Origin: Hymenopellis radicata
Taxonomy: Eukaryota; Basidiomycota; Agaricomycetes; Agaricales; Physalacriaceae
NCBI GenBank assembly: GCA_015501595.1
Contig: JADNRX010000069.1
Location: 62,001 to 126,000, forward strand
DNA length: 64,000 nucleotides
Direction of reading: 5' to 3'
The notes beneath the pieces are model-generated. The model did no database searches. It had not been told where the DNA came from and saw only the letters and a list, made by a program, of their open reading frames with translations. The translations under genes and the position numbers were made by a program. Positions 11,117 to 23,280 of this stretch are shown piece by piece. Each line of letters starts with the position of its first letter. Within the stretch, counting starts at the first letter, position 1.

Positions 11117-11987
11117 TTACGGTCTTCCAAGGAAAGATGGGGCTGGATCGCTGTATGCGGGACGTAGATTCTGCGTGTCGGTCTCGCGCATCTCATCTGC
11201 ACTGCCCGAAAAGTTACTCATCGTAGCCCAGCGTCCGTTCCGGCCGTCGATGAAGATGCATCCAGCTGCGAACGCTGAAAAGTACCACCCGATCCAGGGC
11301 ACGATTATGTAGGGTTTCACTACGCCCTTTCTCAGATGCTTCAAAGGGCAGCGAAGAACCACTCACGATATCCAATCTGATTATACTGTGTCGTCTCCCC
11401 AAGGAAATCGATCATTTGAGCTACAATGACAGGTTGTACTTGGTGGTTTCCGACCCACACGTTAACCTTGGCCTCGCGCACGGCGAAATACACCGTCATG
11501 GGTATGAGGGATCCAAGGGAGAGGAGGGACAGCAGCGCGAGGGAGATGGACTCGTAAATGTACACGCGCGGGTTCTTTGCGTAGCGTTGGGAGAACATTG
11601 GCATGGTCATGAAGATGCTCGACAGGACGCCGACGAGGCCGGCCGCAAGACCCACGATCAACGATGGCACGGTGATATCTGTGTGATGTCGCATGAGCAG
11701 CGGCATTTACGAAACAAGGGCCAAACACGCACCGTTGACATTAATGTCGACCTTTGTACACGGCACGAGGGTGAATATTCTGCACGGCTCTTCCGGGAGC
11801 TTCTCGTTTATTCGGTCCTGCTCGTGCTGGGCCTTGACCAGCGCGTTTAATCCTAGGAGCCTTCCTTAGCGTCGCTATACGAGCTCAACAGCGCAGAAAG
11901 TTTACCGAGTGCGCCTGTGGCGACGGCGAGAGAAAACGCGAGCGAGAGAGCTAGGAAGCGCAGGTTCAGCCTGGGCTTGGTGAACAT
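11117..11987 (-). CDS. Small multi-pass membrane protein of unknown family
   Basis: The start ATG is at 11,985-11,987. Exon 1 encodes MFTKPRLNLRFLALSLAF, a signal-anchor-like first membrane segment, and ends at a GTAAAC donor after ATGALG. Exon 2 encodes a hydrophilic loop (LVKAQHEQDRINEKLPEEPC). Exon 3 encodes two long hydrophobic helices (VPSLIVGLAAGLVGVLSS and SLALLSLLSLGSLIPMTVYF) and QPVIVAQMIDFLG. A 3' exon joined in phase adds FAAGCIFIDGRNGRWATMSN and a polar tail ending FLGRP. The four exons join in frame across GT-AG introns, giving roughly 240 residues with three or four membrane spans. I do not recognise the family. The arrangement resembles small fungal tetraspan proteins, but no diagnostic motif is visible. 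Confidence 0.7.
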
Positions 11988-13421
11988 GGCGGACGGCTGT
12001 TGGCGTCCATCATCAGGCGCTGGCTATATGTCCAGGCAACGTCGACCCCGAGCATGGGAAGGATTGACTTTATGCACGACAAATACCATACCAGATGACC
12101 GCCTATCATTCCTAACTGATCTGGGCCCGTGTCGGAGTCATCCTGTGATTATCCATTGATGGTGGGCTGCGGGCACTGAATGGTGCCGGTGCAGCCAAGG
12201 CGCAGATTCAAACATTTAGCCTTTGGAATGATATACACTGAGCGCCTTGGAACGCCACTTTAAAGCCTCGCTACCGAGATTTGTAGGACCGGAAGAAGTA
12301 CGGCGCCCATATCGAGAGGCACCGCAGTACTATATTGTGGATCATGATCCACTATTAGATTGTATACAGAACGCGTTGAGGGAACAATTCAAGTGACAGA
12401 GTTCGAGTCGAAGTCGAGGAGGAGAAGCGCCGATGCGTCATACTTCTTACCATGCGACCCTCGGCATCCGGCAAGCACATTGATTGTCTGGGGAGACTGT
12501 CTAAGGAACAAACTTTGATGACGCTGACTATTGCCTTAACTAACGGCAAAAGTTCCGATGAGAACGCCCCAAGAGCAGGATCAACACTTCTCCTTCTCCC
12601 CCTCGTATAAAAGGCAGTCTCTGCCTTTTCACCCCTTCCTCCATCCTCGAAGATGACCCGGACAGAGGCAGAGTCACACGAAGGTACTTCACTGCGATGT
12701 CTTGATTTCCTAGGTGTTGACGTTCGGAGTAGCAGATACCAAGTGCCGTGAGCACAGAATATTCCCAGCATTGCAGAAACGCTCACATCCCTTCTCGCAA
12801 CAGTCGTAATCTTCTATACGCGGTTCACGTCCGATGCCAGTCGAGACGCACAAACGCGACAGTGTCCAAAATGCCGACAAGGTACGTCGTCCGGTCGGGA
12901 ATATGTAATCCGTTTCCGAGCATAATTAAAATAATGAAATAGGCACCGTGGCTGCCGTCGTCTCCCGGAACTACATAAAGATCTACAAACCCGTCATACT
13001 CTCTTCCCGGAAGATATGGCGATGTACGAATTGTTCTTGGAAGGCTGGCCTTAATGCAAGGTGCGTGCCACATGCCAGTTGATATGCTCGTACTGAGATA
13101 ATTCTGCTATAGGATACAGCCACCCATAGTGGCGCGGCCCTTTTCCCTGCAGGCTGTGAAGGAGATCAATCCCATGCATCTAGTGTCGGAATCATGGCAT
13201 CGCCCTCCCTCGATCGTCGAGCGACAACCACTGTCCCTTCCCGCTATCAATCTCACCAACTAGATTCTTGCATTACCGCACTGTCATTCATCTCACAAGG
13301 GTATCTCGTCGTGTATTTTTAATGGATTCTGAATATATTTGATGCAGCGTTCGATATGTATATGTAATGTACAGCACCTGTCAAACCCAAAGAAAAAGGG
13401 AAGTTGACCATTCAATCTCAA
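11988..13421. other. Intergenic stretch without a supported gene
   Basis: Short minus-strand open stretches occur at 13,073-12,825 (hydrophobic HGAYFIILIMLGNGLHIPD) and 12,755-12,540. They do not join into a convincing spliced gene and have no recognisable domain. They may be remnants of a decayed gene. Confidence 0.4.
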
Positions 13422-14954
13422 CTAGGCTGCTATAGCCATAGGATATGGCCCCAAGTCAATATGAGCCTCGTCGTATTTTGGCTCAAGCGCATAATCGCGC
13501 TTGTAGTAGTTGGCCTCATCAGTGGCTAAGAGCTGTGGATGATCATCAGTACGCAAATCAGAAACGTCTAACAGGCAGATGACACTCACATACGCCTCAA
13601 CTCCAAGAATATGCGTTATCAATGCGAACCACAGGGCCATTCCCTGAGTGACACGAGTGGCCGAACCGAACCCCAGAGCATCGCTGCGCGCGTCAGCGAG
13701 CACAGGCACGAATGTCGCCGAAATGTCCACCCCATCGGCCACACAGGCCGGATAACGATCCCGCACCTCGTTCAGATTGATAACGGACATAAGCTCCTCA
13801 CATCGAAACAGCTAGCAGGCGTGAGGACCAATCAGTTGGTGGCACTTTCGAAGAAGGAGATTGACAGACCGAATAGTAGTTCCCAATATCTGTCACTATT
13901 TGCCGAGCGCAGAGCACGATCAGGCGCGTGGTGATTCCAACTGAGAAGATAACGACGCCACCTAACGATGTGGAGTCATAAGCCAACGTGGAGATGAACT
14001 GCAGTAGAGGAACGTACGTAGCATCCATTTGCGGTGCTGTCTGGTGTCCCTCCTGGCGTTGTAGAAGCCCGTCAGGAAGCAACCGACCGTGAGGATGCCG
14101 AGAGTGTAGTAAGCCGATTGCGCATTGATTTCCCCTCCGAAAGCTCTGTTCCCTGCAATAGCGCCACATACGTTCGCGGGTATTAATGTCAGCAGGACGA
14201 AGTAGCCTGATGGATGTGGATAAGTTTCAAGGGAGCGGAGGAGGAAAAGTGGCTAACCGTTGATACGGTGGAAGAGCACGAAGCGCTAGATGGGGGGAAA
14301 TGAATGGTGAGTGAAACGAAAGCGTGCGCGTGATCATGGTAACGTACGCGTCGAATCGCGGGTAGGAATTGGAGCAATACAAAGATGCCTCCGACTGTTC
14401 GTGTCGATTTAGTGGATCTTAGCGGAAGAGAGAGAGAAACTCACTACAAGAGAGATAGATATGAATAGAGTAATTGACGTGAAAGAATTTCTTGGTACCG
14501 AGCCAGAACCATTCGCCTATTGAGTCGTGATGAGTGTGGGGCCTGTGGTGGAAGGACCGAGTATACCTGGGATCGTCATTGTTTGCATGACAGCCATGTT
14601 GAACATCTGACAATAGAACAGGCAGAATCCAAGCAAAGCACCGCCGAAAACCACATCTATTTCGCATTAGCAGCTGAGACCCAATGCGCAGTCGAAAAAC
14701 GTACATAGCGCCAGGCTCGGAATCTCCTTGAACCCGAGGATTCCACTGATCGTACGGTACACCGAGCTCCCCGGACATTTGCGAGCCTCTCGTTTTGTGT
14801 TAGGTGGATTTCCACCTCCCGTTGTTAGGTCATAGAAAGATTGGCGTGGTCCCGGGGAGTTGTACGCGACGTCCTTAGTGAGTTCCATTGGGCTGAAGGT
14901 AGGGGAAGTTGGGGAAGGCATAGACGTCGATGCATATGGGGAATAAGTAGTCAT
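13422..14954 (-). CDS. DUF2306-family multi-pass membrane protein
   Basis: The start ATG is at 14,952-14,954 (MTTYSPYASTSMPSPTSP). About eight exons join through short GT-AG introns. The Ser/Pro-rich N terminus is followed by ALLGFCLFYCQMFNMAVMQT, EWFWLGTKKFFHVNYSIHIY and IFVLLQFLPAIRR. Next comes the family core: RFVLFHRINGYFVLLTLIPA, GNRAFGGEINAQSAYYTLG and NARRDTRQHRKWMLRT, where the paired His/HR-x-WM-R motif is characteristic of DUF2306. GITTRLIVLCARQIVTDIG follows, and after an intron an MSVINLNEVRDRYPACVAD segment. The C terminus is cytosol-like (DYALEPKYDEAHIDLGPY) and the stop is at 13,422-13,424. DUF2306 proteins are predicted four- to six-helix membrane proteins; their biochemical role is not established. 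No lesions were noticed, and the gene looks functional. Confidence 0.84.
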
Positions 14955-15547
14955 GATGACGAAGACGCTAAGCAAGCGAAGCCTGAAGAAGTCCTCCTCG
15001 GAGAATAGTCTCACTCTCGATCAGAGGATGGTGAACGTTCGGTCTGAGTTCGGTCTGAGACTACATGTCGTACTGCAGGCAGAAAAAAGCGCGCGCTAAA
15101 GATATGATGCAGGGTCTCAACGGAGGATGTGTGTCGACTCGGTTCGTTTCGAAATTGGTTCCGTTTGTAAGACGTTTTTGGTTGGTTCGTGGGGGGTAGG
15201 TAGGGAAGTGGCGCATTTTATGGTCCTGAGTTACTATAATTCAAGAGCGAGATGCATTGATGCATGAGTTTGATTGTCGCGTCTTGAAAAGGCAAAGGCA
15301 GGCTGTACGGCTTACCAAATCGATAGCCGATAATGCGATCAAAAACAAGTTTCCCTAGTGTTTCTCTCCTCCATCCTTCTTCTAGAACCGTTGAAAGACG
15401 TGTTCTGAACGTTGAAAACTCGCAGAAAGACATGACTTTTAGACTCTGTTTCTCTGTATATCGGGCAGCTATTTCTGTGCACTGACCGCCTTAGACGCTC
15501 TCTCTGCATCCGACAGGGGTTTCAATTGGTTTTTCCGGGAACAAATG
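14955..15547. other. Intergenic region upstream of tandem unit 1
   Basis: No gene seen. This is the single-copy flank on the left of the tandem array. Homology with units 2 and 3 begins at 15,548 with AACCGAACCAAGCG. Confidence 0.5.
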
Positions 15548-15628
15548 AACCGAACCAAGCGTGTCTTACCCTTGCTTTATCCTTGATACTCCGAGTTCAG
15601 ATGGGGGCCCACTTAGGTGCAACACTTC

Positions 15629-18600
15629 ATGAGCGCTCTTGCGAATTCCCATCGACGCATATTCCTGATGGACGGCGAGGAGCTCACATACGACAAACAC
15701 TCGCCGCTCGGTGGTGGTCGGTCCAGCCACGTCTACAAGGGCGATCTTCATGGCAAAATCGTAGCTGTAAAGGTCCTGCCTGAGGAGGTGCAAGGAGACG
15801 TACGAGCTCTCATCGATTCGATTATCTGTGCTGACTTTGATTGTAGAGCTTGCTTCAACGTGTTATGTCTTGGAAGACTTTGGACAATGAAAATGTCGCA
15901 AAGATAGTGGGAATGAGTCCTCCCAACGTCCCCTCCCTCTATCTCGTTTACGATTACTACCTTCACGGCAACGTCCGACAATATCTGGTCGAGAATCCAA
16001 ACGTTGACCGACGGCAATTGGTGCGTCGTCTTGAGCGCTGTGTTTATCATCCAGCGCTTATTCTCTACATAGATATTCCAAACTGCGCTCGGCATGGCCT
16101 ACCTGCATTCGGAGGTATGTCGCCCTATTGCATGCCCACCTCAGACTGAATTTCGTCTAGCGCGGGATGGACGCACGGAAGTCTGCGGCCGTCCAACATC
16201 CTGATTGATCACGCTGGAAATGCGTGTGTGGCGGATTATGGTTTAGTGGAACTCGCGCCAAGCACACACAAGGAGGCTCATCGGTACTACAGCCCGGAAG
16301 CTTGGAAAGGAGTTCGTGTTCTCACTCATCGTCTAATTACCACATACTGACTATGCGGCAGGCCGTCTCGAAACCATCCGACGTTTATGCGTTTGCCATG
16401 AGCACCTATGAGGTACGGACACTTCCCTATTTCCCCGCAAGTTCTCTGATACCTTTCCACAGATATTTACATCCACGCTTCCATGGGGCGTTTTACCAGA
16501 GAAGCACATCTACCAGTTAGTCGTGTATGAAGACAGCCGACCTGATCGGCCAGACCCTATACTGGAAGCACGCGTGGGATTGACAAACGACATATGGGGT
16601 ATCATGGAAGAGGCATGGCATCACGAAGCGCGTCTACGCCCCAGCTTCGATATCATCGTCCGCCTCTGGCAGAACCTGAGCGCATCCTCCAATAACACCG
16701 TTTACGCCCACCCGCATGTTGCTCCACTCGTACCTCACCGTGGCGACATTACTAGTGAAATGGAGAGAATGGATGTGCGCGGAGGTAACGGTAAAGCCAA
16801 TCGGGCTCGAAGTCCAACCGTCTCTTCGATGCATTCCTACTCGTCAGGCCCACCTGCGTACGAGGCATCGCCGCCGTCTCCCACTCTGCCCGCCCCTACT
16901 CTGCCCGCCCCTTCACGTAGCTCATCGCTATGCGCTCCTGTACCGACTCGTCTCGAAGCTCCGCCTGCCGTCTTGTTGGACGGAGATTTCCGATCGAGTA
17001 GCCCCGGAAGTTCCTCGCTGTTGCCCTCAGTGTCGCGTCGGTCCTCAGCTGCTGTGCCGAATGCACCTCAGCGAGTCGCATCTCCACCTACCTCTTCTAC
17101 GTTCTCTCGTCAGGGATCTACATTCGTGGCTTCAGGACGGTCATCCAGTACGACATAATTCTTAATATTAACCAAACTTCGCCTGACCTCGACATAGACT
17201 CGGCATCGTCTTGGGATCCTTCAAGCTCGTACGCAAGGGCTTACACACCCAATGTTTCCAGTATCGACGAGAATGGTGCCTATAATCCCATGTCGGCCCC
17301 AGCTGCTCCAGGGATGCTAGGACGAAGCGACAGTTCTGCGATGTGGGAACACAACCGCCGGCAGAGCTCGGCTGCCAACTGGGATCGAATGTCTACAGTA
17401 ACGGATACTCCCTCTAATAGAAGTATCAATCGTGAGTGATCCTTCGTCCTTTCAATTTACGCAACAGCCACTTATGTTATCGAAGAATCAATGAATGCGG
17501 TGCTTCTAGCAGGGGCTCTCCAAGCAGAGGTCCATTCGACTCGAATACCCGATGTTATCGACTCGGCGTTAATCAAGATCCAACATTTGGCTACAAATTC
17601 GGATAAGGACGCCCAGAAGCTTGTGACTGCTGGTGTTGTACCGACGCTCATTCATCTCTTGAAGATCAGAGCTGCGGAAACCACCGGTTTAGATATCGTA
17701 CTAGTTACGCTTGGACTCGTCGCGTAAGCTATTAATCATTTCGCTACAATTTTCTTTTACTGATATTCTATAGTCACGATCCTATTAGCTCCAACACCAT
17801 CTTCCGCACAAACACAACACATACTCTCCTCGAAATTTTCAAAGCCTCCATCTCCGAAGACATCTCCACCCTCGCTCTCTGGTGTCTCAACCGCATCTGT
17901 CGCTCAACCGATGTCGCACTAGGTCTCATAAGCAGAACTTTGCGCGCCTCCTCATTGAGCAAGGCCTTGCTCCTCATACCCACCCAGTACCGCCCGAATG
18001 GCGTGCTGGACACTCGGCATACTCATTCACAACGACGCCATAGCGGATACACTCGCCGACATGCACGCTGTACCGAAATCGTGGACTACCTCCGCCGCGC
18101 CTCGTCCGTCGATGGCCCATCCGCAGACGTCTGTGCTGGAATGTACGCAGTCGGTCGTATTTCTCGTAGTATCAAGCTGGCAAAGGCCCTGCACAAAGCG
18201 GGGTGCGTGCCGCTGCTGGCTTTCCATCTCAGCTCGTCCACGGAGCCTGGGGTTTTGCTGTGGACTGCGAGAGCGGTCGGGTGTCTGATGCGACCGAATA
18301 GTGGTGACATGGCTAAAATACTTCTTGAGGCTGATATTGCCCATGGACTGGCACGGCTTCCTAGTGTGCTTCCGACGGACGAAGTTGAACCTCTTGGGTC
18401 CTTTGCGTTCGCTGTTCAGCGCTTTAGCTGCGCCGAGTGGGGAGCGGGACACGGAAGGCGCTGGTAGAGGCTGGCGTTGTCGACGCGTTACTAGCTGGTC
18501 TGCGGACTGTTGCTGACGAGCCGCATCCGCAAATCCACATCGAGATGGCTCTGGCGGTGAGCTTCTTGGGCGACGTCGGCGGCGGGTCTATTCGTAAGGA

Positions 18601-18835
18601 GATTGTCAGCGCGGGTGGGATAACGATTTTAAAGCGGGTCGGGGCGAATGGGAGCCCGGAGGTGGCCAAGGCGTGCTCGATGGCTGTCACTAGTATCACG
18701 GGCAATATCTGGACGAGAAATGCTGCCTCTGCGAAGACGGCTATGTCGCATAACTGGAGTGGAGGGTGTCCAGATTATCATTGTACTTGCCCGGTGCCGC
18801 TCATGGACATTGATACTGTACTCGGTTCTATGTAG
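15629..18835 (+). pseudogene. Kinase-like/armadillo-repeat gene, unit 1 copy with frameshifts
   Basis: This copy has the same exon plan as the intact unit 2 copy (27,522-30,740). The glycine loop GGGRSSHVYKG and the VAVKV lysine are present. Compared with unit 2 it has single-base changes that break frame: an extra G in the exon encoding the catalytic-loop region (CGGGATGGACGCACGG, near 16,165), and missing bases near 17,927, 17,975, 18,075 and 18,440 in the armadillo part. Some of these may be sequencing or assembly indels, since most sit in short homopolymers. The DUF6532 and transposon genes are not part of this unit. If the indels are real, only an N-terminal kinase fragment could be made. 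Confidence 0.82.
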
Positions 18836-21318
18836 ATTTTCTCTCTCTTTAATGGGTCTGCGTATGTATGTCTTCCTCTTTTGGTTTCTGTAATTGTACG
18901 ATGGCTTTTGTTAAGTAGCGAGTAATGTATGGATTCTAGTATTCGGGAGGCTTCGTCGATGTCAGTCTACTGTTCGTGTCCCACTTCATGATGTGCTAAG
19001 TAAACTCGCCGACGTAACGGGGGCTGTATCTTCTTTGTTGCCGGTGCTGCCTCTTCTTCGCTTGCGGGTCAATTCAGAGGAGTTTTGTGTATTCTGTAGG
19101 CTACTCGACATATTCTGTGGTATACTCGTCCTAATATAGCAATTTAAACTACCCGCCACTACGACCATAGTGCCCTGCTAAGTCGAGCTGGTCTTCTCGG
19201 CCGAGATTCAAACCGGAAGAGGTCCGTTACCCAGGGATGGGGCTGGTGAGTGCAGCATCAGATCTCTCACATCTAGAATCAAAAAAAAGGAGTCTCGGGT
19301 GCTGATTGCGCTGCTCCAGGGAGGGCGGGCAGGATACCAGGCTAAATACCATCTGCGCGCAAGGTCGGTTCGGATGGAGGCAAAACGACCCCCACCATCC
19401 CAAATCCTGGCTCGCGCAGACCCCGTCTTGGGCAGCCGAAGCTGTGGTATTTGCCCCAGCACACACGGACAGCTAAAAGGTTAAGTGAGTGAATCTCGCG
19501 CGAGTCACTGCGACGTACCGTGCTGCCGACAACTCGTAGCACTTAAGCCCGCGAGTCGAGGCAGATCCAAGCAGCGAGTACCTAGTCGTCAGTGCGGGAA
19601 ACATACCGTACGAGGAGAATGCGAATCAGAAGTCGCGACAACTGCATCAACAAGTCAGATACTGATGGCGGTACACGGCAAGACGCACTTACAGCACACG
19701 ATTGAGGAAGCAGCAGCTGAAGAGAGCCCGACGACGATGATGGCATCAACCGACGCGACGGAGAACCAACAAGTCAGGTCGTGGTGACAGTAAAGGACAA
19801 GAAGCACGATGTCGTGGGCAAGCATAGTAACAGCATAACGGTGAGAAGGAAAGGTGGGTGATGGATTCACGAGAATTCCACTGGACTTTATACCTCTGGA
19901 GAATAGGGTACGCGGCCGTCTGGGCCCGAAGCTCAGTAAGCAAGTGACTCATGCCCAGTAAGAGCGCGCCGTCGCATCAGAGATGAATAATGTAGCGAGT
20001 GTGGCAAAGGTTAAAGTCTGAATGAATATTCACTCCCGTGGTGCTGTTCGATGCGGCTTGTTGATAGGATTCGATAGACACAGACAGCACCATACTATAA
20101 TGTACATGAACTTGTGCAGAGCTAGAAAGAAGTGCGTGCCATTAGCCGCCATTCGTAAATCAAGTTGTACGGCTGCAGGGCGACATTGGTTACTGATGCA
20201 ATGAATAGTGAAGTATGACACACCTCTCAATGAGAAATTCGTTCTCAATGCTGGAACTTGGGCGTTTAGACGACTACAAGTGTACGTGAATGCGAATTTA
20301 AAGTCAAGGAGAGGAAATTCACCTTCACAAGATAAGACTACGCCACGGAACGAAATGCCAAGTTCAATGTGTCGATCGGAAGGAAACCAGGACGACGATC
20401 GGGTGCCTACAGGCGGGGACCTGAATTCAATCTCTGGAGGAGCGTCAGTCTGTACTCCCCATTCCTCCTTTCCCTCTTACCGTCACGTTTGCCATCACCG
20501 TCGCCACAAAGTCCTAATAATCTAGTCGTCGCCCTCACCCAGTTCGTCTCAGTGCGGGTTCCAGCCTGGAAATAGTAAGCTCTCTGTCACCATGTAGCTC
20601 ACCCGCTAAACTTTCATATAGTCTCTGTTCCCGACTTGGAGACGGCGCGGTGTCGACAAGGCAAGTGAGAGAATCATCTCAACAGTGCGTATATTGACAG
20701 TTGCGGGCTCCAGAGCGCCTCAATTCTTCGAGATCCGGGCTCAGAAGTGGTGGATGTCGGGACAAGGTGCGGGTCGTCCGCAAGAGTTCTAACCGTCCCA
20801 AGCGTCATACCCGCTCAATTCCTCGAGATTCGGGGTCAGAATGTCGAGAACGCAATAGAAACAGAGCCACTGAGGATGAGAAGGTGCGTGTTGAACGCCT
20901 ACAGGTTTCATGGCTGACTGTTCGGTACAAGTCGCGGAAGTCGTGTCTTACGCAGTCAGATACAGGCCAGTAAAGTCTAGCACCACGAGGAAGAGTCGCT
21001 CAAATCGTCGAGAACCGGGATTAGATTTCCAAGGGAGGAACGTGACGCGAGGGACGAAGTGGGCGGTACTAGGTGCTTAATCGAATTCGGCCTCATGCAA
21101 AAGAACTGACACATGAGGATCAACAGACCCCATCACACATCCAAAAGAGCCGAATATCCAAGGAGGAAAGGGTCAGATTCCAGAGACGCCGCGTCACGGA
21201 CATGAAGGGCAGGAGCAAGAACATGTCGATCGTGTTCAGCCAAATGCGGAAGTTCACGCTGACTTGTTACCATCACCGCCTTGATCTTCAAATCCGTTTC
21301 TTTGCTCCCTCAACGTGT
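18836..21318. other. Repeat-bearing region without a supported gene (unit 1)
   Basis: This is the 3' flank of the kinase-armadillo gene, then purine-rich sequence with only short open stretches. Three diverged copies of a motif like GCTCAATTCCTCGAGATTCG occur near 20,718, 20,815 and 20,998, each followed by GGG(C/G)TCAGA-like sequence. The corresponding interval in unit 2 (30,741-33,190) is nearly the same, except for small indels near 19,040 and 20,510. No protein family recognised. Confidence 0.5.
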
Positions 21319-21985
21319 TGGCGCCTTCGGCACCTCTGGGAACGACAATCACCTCAATATACTTACAACTTTGGAATGCGAAGAACTCTCCGAAGCGTTG
21401 AGGGTGGACCAGCGTTGACGGCCTCGCCGGCCAGGCTTGGCTCTTGGTGAAAAGTGCGTTTTTTCTTTCGTTCTTTCGCGTTATTTTGGCTCATCTGAGG
21501 TTAGATCTTCTCTGAATATGTATGCAACTTTGTGAGGCTTCCTTCCCTCGGTGGTGTTAAAGTTGACGCTGATTCGCATGTATACAGATGGACCGCGGCG
21601 GCTTCGCCACCGCCTCGACTAGGCGTCTACATGTAGAGAACATGACGTCGTTTCCATGGAAACCGAGGCTTTGAGATAGAGCAGGCGTGATGTCCTCGCC
21701 GGACCGGCTTTTGGTCCAGGCGAAAAGGTGCGTGTTTTGAGCTCATTTTGATCTTTCATTTCTAACTACATTTCATTAGATCTACATCTAGCGCGTTCAA
21801 CTAAGGTACGTTTGAATCCATATTTCGCGATATCATTCATCTCACCACTTGCCATTAGTGTGGGCGGCTTCGCCGCCTCCTCGTACGTTCAAACAACGCC
21901 ACGACTTAGGAACACGCAATTTCGCAAATCTTATGGCGTGTGTTGGCCTCGCCGGCCCGGCTTTTTTTCTGGGAAAAAGGTCCTA
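21319..21985 (+). repeat. Three tandem exon-like modules, period about 271 bp
   Basis: Modules begin near 21,319, 21,592 and 21,863 with a GC-rich hairpin sequence (GCGCCTTCGGCACC, GGCGGCTTCGCCACCGCC, GGCGGCTTCGCCGCC). After about 80-100 bp each has a second conserved element (GGCCTCGCCGGCCAGGCTT near 21,420; TCCTCGCCGGACCGGCTTT near 21,692; GGCCTCGCCGGCCCGGCTTT near 21,946). This is followed by GAAAA and a splice-donor-like GTGCG or GTCCTAA. In one frame the second element encodes xGLAGPAFxLGxK-like peptides in all three modules. This looks like exon-intron module duplication. Confidence 0.6.
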
Positions 21986-22890
21986 ATATTTCCTTTCAAT
22001 TTCACGTTGATTTCTGACTTTGTTCCATTGGTTCAACCACCGAATTACAGTCAAATGGAGCGCGGATTCCTTCTCTACGGACGCTTCTTTGCCCTTGATG
22101 GCGATCTGGATCTTGCTGGGCTCGGGCTTACGGACGGATTGGGACGTTTGGGCGACGAACTTTTCAAGGTACGTTTGTTACCTTGTTCTTCTTCAATTTC
22201 GGGGCTAATCATTATTTCAGCCCTATGATATTGCGTTGTACGGCAGTGGTCAGCGGCGCTCGCGATGCGAGCTTTTCGCTTCTTGGATTACGACGTCTGT
22301 CCAATAGTCTACGCCACACTTCGACTTTTGTCCCGCCTCATCAGGACACCTCTACCCACGAGTCGTCAGCATTGACAGATGCGGCTTGAGTGCGATCTTC
22401 ATCTCTGTCAACTTCCCGCCCTGGCACTCTCGCTAAACTGTCTCAATCCTTCTAGAACCCCTCGAATTGGAGCATGGACCTATGCCCGCGCCCAGTCTTC
22501 GGCTAAATCCAGCTGCTGATGGCGATCTGGATCTGATGGAGCTCGGTTTTATGTCCGCTTCGGGACATGTTGAATATGAATTGGACTTGGGTACATTATT
22601 GTGTTCTGTCGCGTGTATTGCACTGACGACCAATTCCTCTAGCTGAAAGGTTACGGATACGCGGTCTGGAGCGGCGCTTCTACCTCTGCGCTCGCGCTGC
22701 GAGCTCTTCGCCGCTCGAATAACAATGGTTCTGGATATTCCGCGCCACAGTTCACTTCCACCCTCGGACGGCTTCGACATTGGATCTCTGCTTTTACAAC
22801 ACGAGTATGCACTCACGGGCGACGTGCCTCTACTTCGCTTAGAGGACGGCGACGTTGACGACAGGCTCTGTTCATTTCGGTTCGTGCCTC
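21800..22890 (+). CDS. Intron-rich gene of unknown function (unit 1), possibly decayed
   Basis: Several GT-AG introns with CTAAC/CTAAT-like branch sites are visible. After the third module, an exon at about 22,053-22,170 encodes QMERGFLLYGRFFALDGDLD and LAGLGLTDGLGRLGDELFK. After an intron comes PYDIALYGSG. A second, related pair of exons follows (DGDLDLMELGFMSASGHVEY at about 22,520, then GYGYAVWSGASTSALALRAL at about 22,650), so the coding part is internally duplicated. I do not recognise the family. Upstream modules contain in-frame stops in the matching frame, so the 5' end is uncertain and the gene may be degenerate. The unit 2 counterpart is at about 33,680-34,770. Confidence 0.42.
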
Positions 22891-23280
22891 ATTTATTTTG
22901 ATATTTTCACGGAGCTAACTCTGGTGTAGTTCGTATCCACGGCGCGTTAATTTCGGCGTATCGTACCCTGCCTTTACGTTGGTTTCTGCTGTGCGGGGAT
23001 GAGTTGCTGCTTGGAGCCCACTTCTGGCAAGGCGACGGAGAGCGGGGATAGTTCGCATTAGAGTACCTTTGTAAATTTCGATACACATGTCGTATATACG
23101 TGCTGAATGAAATGCGAGTTGTCTAAATATCTTTTGCGCGAGAACAAATTGAACAAGATCACTTACCGTATCTAGACTAGAATAGTGTTACTTACAGGCA
23201 TGTATATCACGAATTGCACATCGTTGAAGCTCGTTACAGCCGTCTAAGTGCCCTAGAGAGAGTAGTACATGATACTACTA

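Noticed and set aside
12355..13073. Candidate minus-strand gene with a hydrophobic segment
   Set aside because: Pieces do not join in frame with credible introns, and no domain is recognisable.
19200..19260. Possible tRNA or SINE-like B-box on the minus strand (GGTTTGAATCTC)
   Set aside because: It deviates from GGTTCGANTCC, and no cloverleaf, A-box or acceptor stem could be paired around it. The copy in unit 2 adds no independent support.
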